A stretch of DNA of 64,000 bases from UBA7672 sp030824255 (lineage in GTDB: Bacteria > Pseudomonadota > Alphaproteobacteria > Caulobacterales > Hyphomonadaceae): positions 4,340,001 through 4,404,000 of the forward strand of contig OW818686.1 of NCBI GenBank assembly GCA_942493305.1. Reading direction: 5' to 3'. The notes under the pieces were generated by a model. The model made no database searches. It saw nothing but the letters and a program-made list of their open reading frames with translations, and was not told the DNA's origin. Made by a program: the position numbers and the translations under genes. The number at the start of each line of letters is the position of its first letter. Position 1 is the stretch's first letter. Below, piece by piece: positions 1 through 6,744 of this stretch.

Positions 1-711
1 GTTCAGCGGAATGATGCGCGCATCGTGAATCATCTCGCTCTCGATCACGACGTGACTCGGCGACTGCGTGATCCGGAGATTGTTGTTGTACAGGTAGTTC
101 CCGATCGGCGGGCCCGACGTGCCGAGAATGATGCAACGCTCGTTGAGGTTGCGCTCTTCCGGGTTGTCGTAGCCGGTGCCGAGGCGCGGGCCGTAGGGGT
201 TCATCTGCTTGCCCGGCTTGGTCGGAACCTGGCCATTGGCCGGCTCGACGATCCACGACGTGCGCCATGTGCCCTTCACGTTGGCATAGCTGGAACCCGG
301 ATCGATCCAGAAGGCGTTGTAGCCGCGACCCGAGGCGAGGTCCTTGCCGTCCAGCAGGCCTTGGCCGCTCTGACCGTCGTCGGTCGCCTGGCGGATGTTC
401 GACGGATTGTTGTCGCGGGCGTGATCATTCTCCGCGTTCGACATCACGAGATTCTTCATGCTGCCGGGGCGGCGCAGCGTCGTGTTGGACGCGTTGCTCC
501 ACACACCCGTCAGATCCGGCTGACCGATCTTGAGGCGGGGAACCGTGTAGCCCGGCTCCACCGTCGGTGCGGCAATCGCGGCCTGGTCAATGGCGGGACC
601 CGTTGTACCGGACGCAACAGCAGGCGTGGCGTTCTGCGTCTGGGCAAACGCGACGCCGGTCCCGGCAATCGCAATAATGGCCGCCAACGAAGCATGGCGC
701 AGCTTGAGCAT
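1..711 (-). CDS. Secreted protein of unknown function, 3' end cut by window edge (family member 1 of 3)
   Basis: Reading the minus strand from an ATG at 711 gives 237 open codons that run off the left edge, so the C-terminus is missing. The first 24 or so residues are a signal peptide (basic start, hydrophobic core, GVAFAQ cleavage region), so the product is probably periplasmic. Visible motifs are GQPDLTGVW near residue 60, NERCIILG, YNNNLRITQSPSHVVI and MIHDARIIPLN at the window edge. The same motif series is found in the proteins at 48535-49413 and 61419-62408, so the three form one paralogous family. I do not recognise a function. The missing part should carry the GDSIAR and GDTLVIET motifs of the other two. 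Confidence 0.85.
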   Translation of the reverse strand, partial: MLKLRHASLAAIIAIAGTGVAFAQTQNATPAVASGTTGPAIDQAAIAAPTVEPGYTVPRLKIGQPDLTGVWSNASNTTLRRPGSMKNLVMSNAENDHARDNNPSNIRQATDDGQSGQGLLDGKDLASGRGYNAFWIDPGSSYANVKGTWRTSWIVEPANGQVPTKPGKQMNPYGPRLGTGYDNPEERNLNERCIILGTSGPPIGNYLYNNNLRITQSPSHVVIESEMIHDARIIPLN

Positions 712-851
712 CGTTTTACTCCCCGGACACCGGCTCTCAGGCCGGCTGTGTAAGTTATCTTACGGTTTGTGCCGAAAACGTCGCGTCGCCACAAGCTGCG
801 GGGACGTCGCGGCAGGCAGTTCTCGCGCTGAAGTGAAGGCGGTTTACCCGC

Positions 852-1484
852 TCAGCTTTTTCCGTCCAGAACGGCCTGGACCAGCGCCACCGCCTCCGGC
901 GAATCCCACTCGGCCGGAACCGTCAGGCGGGCCACTTCCTTGCCTGTCTTGTCGTAAATGATGGTGGCCGGCAGGGCCCCCGTCTGGGCTTCCGACTGCA
1001 GAACCTGTTCTCCGTCATAGAAGAATGGCAGGTCCTGCCCCACGAGTTCCCGGAACTTGGCCAGCGTACTTTCCAGCGTCACGCCCTGCCCGAAACCATA
1101 GGCCACAGGCACCACGGCCACATCCTTGCCCTCGAAAGCCTTCTGGAGGCGGGCCAGGCTGGGCATTTCCTCGACGCAGGGGCCGCACCATTCAGCCCAG
1201 ATATTGTAAACCAGCACCTTGCCCTCGAACTCCTTGAAGGAGTGGGGCTTGCTGGCCTCGTCCACGAAGGACGACGGGGGAGCGGTAAGCTCGACATCGA
1301 AGTCCAGCCGCTCGAATTCGCCTGTCCGGAAGCTGGCCAACTGGCTGCTGGTGGCCGGCAGGGGCGGTCCCGCAAGGTCCGGCGTGTCCGACGGATCGCC
1401 AGCGGCCGGGGTTTCTGCTGCCGGCTGGCAAGCCGCCGCGAAGAGTGCGAGAAGCGCGGCGGAAATTACGGGTTTCAGAGCCAT
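852..1484 (-). CDS. TlpA-family thioredoxin-like lipoprotein
   Basis: A 210-residue periplasmic thiol-disulfide protein. A lipobox ends at Cys19 (LFAAAC), then a low-complexity linker, then a thioredoxin fold with the active site WCGPC (Cys100 and Cys103) followed by EEMPSL, as in TlpA/ResA proteins. It probably reduces or maintains cysteines in extracytoplasmic proteins, perhaps for cytochrome maturation; the substrate is inferred only. I chose the ATG at 1484 because it puts the signal sequence at the N-terminus; an ATG at 1508 would add eight residues. The start codon overlaps the argH start codon on the other strand (shared CATG), so the two genes have no untranslated space between them. 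Confidence 0.9.
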   Translation of the reverse strand: MALKPVISAALLALFAAACQPAAETPAAGDPSDTPDLAGPPLPATSSQLASFRTGEFERLDFDVELTAPPSSFVDEASKPHSFKEFEGKVLVYNIWAEWCGPCVEEMPSLARLQKAFEGKDVAVVPVAYGFGQGVTLESTLAKFRELVGQDLPFFYDGEQVLQSEAQTGALPATIIYDKTGKEVARLTVPAEWDSPEAVALVQAVLDGKS

Positions 1485-2907
1485 GTCGAATAATCCGGAC
1501 AGCAACACCCCCGAGGGCGGACGCCCTCAAGGCAACGCGATGTGGGGCGGCCGGTTCTCGGCCATGCCTGATCAGGTCATGGAGGCGATAAACGCGTCAA
1601 TCGACGTGGACAAGCGTCTGGCCGAACAAGACATCGCGGGCTCCAAGGCCCACGCCGCCATGCTGGCCGCGACCGGCGTCATCACGCAAGCCGACGAAAC
1701 TGCCATCCAGAAGGGCCTCGACCAGGTCCTGTCGGAAATCCGCGAAGGAAAGTTCCATTTTTCCAAGGCGCTGGAGGATATCCACCTCAACGTCGAATCG
1801 CGCCTGAAGGAAATCATCGGCGAGCCAGCTGGCCGCCTGCACACCGCGCGCTCCCGGAATGACCAGGTCGCCGTCGATTTCCGTCTGTGGGTCAAATCCG
1901 CGTGTGAGACCCGCCACGGCCAGCTCACCAGCCTGATGCAGGCCCTGCTGACGCAGGCCGAAAAACACGCCGACACGGTCATGCCCGGCTTCACCCATCT
2001 TCAAACGGCCCAGCCCGTCACATTCGGCCACCACCTGATGGCCTATGTCGAAATGTTCGACCGCGACCGCGGCCGCTTCGCCGACGCCATCGTCCGCATG
2101 AATGAGTCGCCGCTCGGCGCCGCCGCCCTCGCTGGCACCGGCTTCCCCATCGACCGCCACATGACCGCGAAGACGCTCGGTTTCGACCGCCCGATGGCAA
2201 ACTCGCTAGACTGCGTCAGCGCCCGCGACTTCGCCCTTGAAGCGCTGAGCAGCGTCGCGATATGCGCGCAACACCTCTCGCGCCTCGCCGAAGAGATCGT
2301 GATCTGGTCCTCCGCCCAGTTCGGCTTCGTGCGCATGTCCGATGCGTGGTCCACCGGCTCGAGCATCATGCCGCAGAAGCGCAACCCCGACGCCGCCGAA
2401 CTCGTGCGCGCCAAGTCCGGCCGCGCCATCGGCTCGCTCGTCCAGCTCTTCACGATCATGAAGGGCCTGCCGCTCGCCTACTCAAAGGACATGCAGGACG
2501 ACAAGCAAACGACCTTCGAAGCCTTCGACAGCCTCGACCTCTCCCTGCAAGCCATGACCGGCATGATCGCCACCATGACCCCGAACATGGAGCGCATGCG
2601 CGCCTCCGCCTCCTCTGGCTTCTCGACGGCGACCGACCTCGCCGACTGGCTCGTCCGCGAACTCAACATCCCCTTCCGCGAAGCCCACCACATCACCGGC
2701 GCTGCCGTGAAAGCCGCCGAGACCGCAGGCATCGCGCTTCCCGATCTGCCGCTGGCTGCGTTGCAACAACTTGAGCCACGCATCACAGACAAGGTCTTCG
2801 CCGTTCTCACGGTCGATGCGTCCGTGGCGTCACGCCAAAGCTATGGCGGCACCGCGCCAACGCGTGTGCGCGAGCAGGTGGCGGCTTGGAAGACGAAGCT
2901 GGGCTGA
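1483..2907 (+). CDS. argH: Argininosuccinate lyase
   Basis: A 474-residue cytosolic enzyme that cleaves argininosuccinate to arginine and fumarate, the last step of arginine synthesis. The fumarase/aspartase-superfamily signature GSSIMPQKRNPD lies near residues 292-303, TARSRNDQV is present near residue 120, and the length is normal for ArgH. The start at 1483 gives a 19-residue polar extension before MWGGRF, common in Caulobacterales; the ATG at 1540, preceded by AAGG with about 7 nt spacing, is an alternative start. If 1483 is used, the ATG overlaps the divergent tlpA-like ATG by two bases, and a promoter for either gene must lie inside the other's coding sequence. Confidence 0.96.
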   Translation: MSNNPDSNTPEGGRPQGNAMWGGRFSAMPDQVMEAINASIDVDKRLAEQDIAGSKAHAAMLAATGVITQADETAIQKGLDQVLSEIREGKFHFSKALEDIHLNVESRLKEIIGEPAGRLHTARSRNDQVAVDFRLWVKSACETRHGQLTSLMQALLTQAEKHADTVMPGFTHLQTAQPVTFGHHLMAYVEMFDRDRGRFADAIVRMNESPLGAAALAGTGFPIDRHMTAKTLGFDRPMANSLDCVSARDFALEALSSVAICAQHLSRLAEEIVIWSSAQFGFVRMSDAWSTGSSIMPQKRNPDAAELVRAKSGRAIGSLVQLFTIMKGLPLAYSKDMQDDKQTTFEAFDSLDLSLQAMTGMIATMTPNMERMRASASSGFSTATDLADWLVRELNIPFREAHHITGAAVKAAETAGIALPDLPLAALQQLEPRITDKVFAVLTVDASVASRQSYGGTAPTRVREQVAAWKTKLG

Positions 2908-2987
2908 CACCGGGAGGCTCGTCGGCCACGTAACAGCTTACAGATACGCGCAAGCGCTACTCACCCGCATTTTCATTCCCAGAGAAC

Positions 2988-3001
2988 TTGACGCACATCA
3001 A
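2988..3001 (+). promoter_or_regulatory. FNR/FixK-type box upstream of cytochrome b561
   Basis: TTGACGCACATCAA fits the CRP/FNR-family half-site pattern TTGAY-N4-RTCAA used by FNR and FixK proteins. It sits about 50 bp before the cytochrome b561 start codon, a sensible position for an activator site. Binding and oxygen control are inferred from sequence only. Confidence 0.6.
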
Positions 3002-3050
3002 TCGGTGTTTGCGATCAATACCGTGTGCTGCATCGCGTCAGGAGATTCTC

Positions 3051-3605
3051 ATGAGCGATGTCGCCACACAGAAGCGCTATCCAAACAGCGCCATCCTGCT
3101 GCACTGGCTCGTTCTGTTGCTCGTGATCGCGGCTTATGTCTGCATTCTTTTGCGGACAAACTACCAACGGGGCAGCGACATTCGTGAAGGCCTCAAGGCT
3201 TGGCACTTCACGCTCGGGCTCAGCGTGTTCGCCGCCACTTTCCTGCGTGCGGGCCTGCGCGCATTCGTCTGGAAGACGCCGGCGATCGCGCCGGAGCCGC
3301 CTCGCTTTTTGCACGTGCTGTCGATCGCCGCCCACCTCGCGATTTATGCTTGGCTGATTGCGATGCCGATCGCCGGCTGGATCATTCTCAGCGCAGAAGG
3401 CGATCCCATCCCATTCTGGGGGCTCAACCTGCCGCCGTTGACCGGACCGAATGAACCCTTTGCCGACCAGATCAAGGATCTGCATGAAACTGGAGGCACA
3501 CTGGGATATTTTCTGCTGGGGCTGCACGCCGCCGCAGCGCTATTTCACCACTATCTGCTGAAGGACAACACGCTGATCAGGATGCTGCCATACCGCGGCC
3601 GCTGA
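3051..3605 (+). CDS. Cytochrome b561 family membrane protein
   Basis: A 184-residue inner-membrane protein with four predicted membrane helices, of the bacterial CybB type that carries b-type haem between helices and passes electrons from quinol. Candidate haem ligands are the histidines in LLHW near the start of helix 1, AWHF before helix 2, LHETGG and LGLHAA before helix 4. The start at 3051 is chosen because AGGAG lies 7 bp upstream; an in-frame upstream ATG at 2988 would lie inside the FNR-like box. The box suggests control by oxygen or redox state. Confidence 0.85.
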   Translation: MSDVATQKRYPNSAILLHWLVLLLVIAAYVCILLRTNYQRGSDIREGLKAWHFTLGLSVFAATFLRAGLRAFVWKTPAIAPEPPRFLHVLSIAAHLAIYAWLIAMPIAGWIILSAEGDPIPFWGLNLPPLTGPNEPFADQIKDLHETGGTLGYFLLGLHAAAALFHHYLLKDNTLIRMLPYRGR

Positions 3606-3840
3606 AGACGGGAAGGCCCCAAAGCGCGCCTCCGACAAGCAAAAGAATATGTGTCCGTCGCTTACGAGAAAGATGGCTTCGCCGTAAATATCCAGTCCGC
3701 CTGCATGTGCAGAATGCACTGACATGGTATGGGGCAGGATGCCGGTCGACGCGACGCCACGAGTGACTTCCTTTGCTCCTGGAGAGACAAGTTTCGTGCC
3801 GCTGCTTTGCACCGGCTACCATTGCGAGGGGGTCACGACG

Positions 3841-4503
3841 ATGAGCGGCCTGCTCTCGATCATGGATGAGAAGGCCGCTTCCCATCCCGGCGCCCGCATG
3901 CTCGCCACGCTGGATGATACAGGGCAGGCCTTTTACACATCGGGCCACACGATAGACGCCAACGATCTCGATCCGGCTCGCAACGACGAGGAAATCATTG
4001 GCGAAGGCGATACGCCGCCGCTGCCTGATTTCGCCGTCCGCCTCGATCGCCTCGTCAAGGCCGCCAGCGCCGTGCCCCTGGACCAGATCAGCAACCGCCT
4101 CTGGTGGAGCGGCGAAGACCGCCAATCCTTCTTCGCCCTGCAGGACAATCCTGACGCGATCCTCGATCACAGGGAAATCTACATTCAGGCGGTGCCCGTC
4201 TCACACGGGTGGAAAACGGTCGCCGCCTTTCCCAACGGCTATTTCCATGGCGACTTCAGCCCGATGGAAAACCTCGTCCTCGCCCGCCACCTCGAAGAGA
4301 CCTTCGGCTACGCCCTGTTCGGCATCGGCGCGAGCTATCTCGGCTTCCGCCGCACCTTGCCCCTGTCATCCGAACGGCTGGACACCCTCACCCAGTTCAT
4401 CATCAACCTGCACGCCGAATCCAACGATCGCGAGCTGCCCGCAAAAATCCGCATGGCGCTCGCGGCCTCGGACCTGCTCTTTGTCGCCTATGTTGATCGC
4501 TAG
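3841..4503 (+). CDS. Conserved protein of unknown function, 220 residues
   Basis: I do not recognise this gene. The product has no signal peptide or membrane segment and so is probably cytosolic. It is acidic in the N-terminal half (TIDANDLDPARNDEEI), has an aromatic patch near NRLWWSGEDR and a Gly-rich stretch FGYALFGIGASYLGFRR in the C-terminal half. The ATG at 3841 is chosen because a GAGGGGG ribosome-binding site lies 8 bp upstream; an in-frame ATG at 3724 has none. Its stop codon shares the sequence CTAG with the stop of the convergent TspO gene. Confidence 0.75.
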   Translation: MSGLLSIMDEKAASHPGARMLATLDDTGQAFYTSGHTIDANDLDPARNDEEIIGEGDTPPLPDFAVRLDRLVKAASAVPLDQISNRLWWSGEDRQSFFALQDNPDAILDHREIYIQAVPVSHGWKTVAAFPNGYFHGDFSPMENLVLARHLEETFGYALFGIGASYLGFRRTLPLSSERLDTLTQFIINLHAESNDRELPAKIRMALAASDLLFVAYVDR

Positions 4504-5021
4504 CGCGCCATCTCGAGCGCCTGCAGTCCGAGCGCATTCGCGACGATCAGCCAGAGGATGGACGGCGCGATCATGGTCACGGCCGCCATCGACACCGGCC
4601 ACACGCGGATAATCGCCATGATCGCCAGCAAAAGCGAGAAGCCGTTGGCGATGGCGCTACCCGTCGTATCCACGAACGCCGTCACCACCGGATAGAACAG
4701 CCCCCACACGATAAGCGCCGCCACCCACATCGAGCGGCTGGCGCGCGGATCGTCCTTCGTGGCCGTCTTCCACCGCGCAGCGCCCCACAACGGATAGATG
4801 ACGCACCAGATCGCCCCGATCAGCCAACCCGGCGGATTCCACGAAACCGCCGCGTAGTCAGGGTTCTCGACGTCCCCAAGGGCAAACAGCAGACCGTTCC
4901 CCATCAGCACGGCCGCCAGCGGCAGCACGATGCTTAGCGTCAGGCCCAGCATGTTGGCCCGATCCCACACCGGACCGGCGGATCCATCCTTGCCGGGGTG
5001 CGCGTCGATCAGGCTGGCCAT
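4500..5021 (-). CDS. TspO/MBR family protein
   Basis: A 173-residue membrane protein related to the tryptophan-rich sensory protein TspO, which binds tetrapyrroles and in alphaproteobacteria modulates photosynthesis or stress genes. Five hydrophobic segments are visible, and the family-type stretch WNPPGWLIGAIWCVIYPLWG lies after the second. The ATG at 5021 is chosen because CTGGAGA lies 6-7 bp upstream. The first 25 residues are polar and extend beyond the usual TspO start. The stop overlaps the stop of the convergent upstream gene by four bases. The ligand here is unknown. Confidence 0.85.
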   Translation of the reverse strand: MASLIDAHPGKDGSAGPVWDRANMLGLTLSIVLPLAAVLMGNGLLFALGDVENPDYAAVSWNPPGWLIGAIWCVIYPLWGAARWKTATKDDPRASRSMWVAALIVWGLFYPVVTAFVDTTGSAIANGFSLLLAIMAIIRVWPVSMAAVTMIAPSILWLIVANALGLQALEMAR

Positions 5022-5129
5022 GCAAAGTCTCCAGGTTTCGCTGGATAATGTACGCATCGGCAGGTCGTTCCGGATCAGCGGCGCCCACCGAACTTGACCC
5101 GCCCCCCGACGCGTCGGATTGTGCCGCCC

Positions 5130-5390
5130 ATGCGCACAACCTTACTGCTCTTGCTGTCTCTGACCGCTCTCGCCGCCTGCGGCCTGCAGGGCGACCTTGA
5201 GCGTCCGGTTCCCCTCTGGGGCAATCCGCCGAACGAGGGCCCGAACGACCCGCGCACACTCAAGGCGCAGGAAGACGCCGAAGCGGCCGAGCGCGCCGCC
5301 AGCGAAGAGCGCGAACGCGCCGAAGCCGCCGCCGAACGCGAAGCCCTCGACGCGCAGACCATCCCGCCTGCTCCGGGCACGCCGCAATAG
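5130..5390 (+). CDS. Small lipoprotein, LptM/YifL-like, upstream of lysA
   Basis: An 86-residue lipoprotein. A hydrophobic signal with lipobox LTALAAC is followed by GLQGDLERP, which resembles the CGLKGPL start of LptM/YifL lipoproteins that assist LPS-transport assembly; the same position just before lysA is common in proteobacteria. The rest is a charged Glu/Ala/Arg-rich helix and a proline-rich end. The ATG at 5130 has no good ribosome-binding site, but it alone gives a proper signal sequence. The role in LptD maturation is inferred from family and position only. Confidence 0.75.
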   Translation: MRTTLLLLLSLTALAACGLQGDLERPVPLWGNPPNEGPNDPRTLKAQEDAEAAERAASEERERAEAAAEREALDAQTIPPAPGTPQ

Positions 5391-5472
5391 CAGACCGCCT
5401 GATCCCTTGCGGGGTGACACAGGCGCCGCCATCCGCTACCTCGCCTGACTGGGGAACGGCTGGAATCGAACG

Positions 5473-6744
5473 ATGCACCACTTCGCGTATCGCAATGGCG
5501 TCATGCACTGCGAGGATGTCTCGCTGGAGGCTGTCGCGCGCGAACTGGGAACGCCCGCCTACGTCTATTCCGACGCCACCCTGCGTCGCCATTATCAGGT
5601 GCTCGCGGACGCGTTCGCCGATCGCAAGACGCTGATCGCCTTCGCGGTGAAGGCCAATTCCAACATCGGCGTCCTCGCCACCCTCGCCTCGGTCGGCGCC
5701 GGCGCGGATGTCGTCTCCGGCGGCGAACTCCTGCGGGCCCTTGAGGCCGGCATCCCGGCGGACCGCATCGTCTTTTCCGGCGTCGCCAAGACCGAAGCGG
5801 AAATGCGCCTCGGCCTGTCCAAAGGCATCTTCCAGTTCAACGTGGAGAGCCTGCCCGAACTTCGCCGCCTCTCCCGTATCGCCGAAGAGATGGGCAAGCG
5901 TGCGCCGATCGCCTTCCGCGTCAATCCGCATGTCGAGGCTGGCGGCCACGCCCACATCTCCACCGGGACGCCGGAGAACAAGTTCGGCATCGCCTGGCAC
6001 GAGGCCGAGAGCTTCTACGAGGAAGCCAGCCGCCTGCCGAACATCGAACCGGTCGGGGTCGCGGTCCACATCGGCAGCCAGATCATGCGCGTGGAGCCCA
6101 TGCGCGCCGCCTGGGAGAAGGTCGTCTCCCTCACCCGCCGCCTGCGCGACCGTGGCTTCAACATCACCCGCGTGGATTTCGGCGGCGGGCTCGGCGTGCC
6201 CTACAAGGACGGCGAAGATCCCGACAGCCCGATCATCTATGCCCGGCAGGTCCGTGAGGCTCTTGGCAACCTGGACGTCCAGCTCGTCATCGAACCTGGA
6301 CGGTTAATTGCCGGCAATGCCGGAGTTTTGATCTCCCGGGTCGAGTACGTGAAAGAGCGCGACGGGCGAACTTTTGTCATCCTGGACGCCGGAATGAACG
6401 ACCTGATGCGCCCGGCGCTCTACGCCGCCCATCACGAAGTCCTGCCCGTCCGCACGCCAGAGATGGGTTCCGCCCGCCGCGCAGTCGATCTTGTTGGCCC
6501 AATTTGCGAAAGCACCGATCGTTTCGCGAAGGATCGCCCCATGCCCCCCCTCAAGGAGGGCGATCTGGTGGCTTTCATGACGGCGGGCGCATACGGCGCC
6601 ACATTGTCGTCCCAGTATAATTCGAGACCTCTGGTGGCCGAGGCCCTCGTGCGGGGCGATGCTTGCGTTGTTATCCGCCGCAGGCCAACCTTCGAGGAAA
6701 TGATCGCCCTGGAACGGGCGCCGGATTGGATCGCAAGTGGCTGA
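5473..6744 (+). CDS. lysA: Diaminopimelate decarboxylase
   Basis: A 423-residue PLP enzyme that decarboxylates meso-diaminopimelate to L-lysine in the last step of lysine synthesis. The PLP-binding lysine is Lys60 in FAVKANSN, the glycine-rich phosphate site GGGLGVPY is present in the barrel, EPGRLIAGNAG follows, and the second-domain active-site cysteine is Cys345 in GPICESTD. Length and order are typical. The gene follows the LptM-like lipoprotein and its stop overlaps the GTG start of the next gene by 8 bp, so it is probably cotranscribed and translationally coupled with it. Confidence 0.97.
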   Translation: MHHFAYRNGVMHCEDVSLEAVARELGTPAYVYSDATLRRHYQVLADAFADRKTLIAFAVKANSNIGVLATLASVGAGADVVSGGELLRALEAGIPADRIVFSGVAKTEAEMRLGLSKGIFQFNVESLPELRRLSRIAEEMGKRAPIAFRVNPHVEAGGHAHISTGTPENKFGIAWHEAESFYEEASRLPNIEPVGVAVHIGSQIMRVEPMRAAWEKVVSLTRRLRDRGFNITRVDFGGGLGVPYKDGEDPDSPIIYARQVREALGNLDVQLVIEPGRLIAGNAGVLISRVEYVKERDGRTFVILDAGMNDLMRPALYAAHHEVLPVRTPEMGSARRAVDLVGPICESTDRFAKDRPMPPLKEGDLVAFMTAGAYGATLSSQYNSRPLVAEALVRGDACVVIRRRPTFEEMIALERAPDWIASG

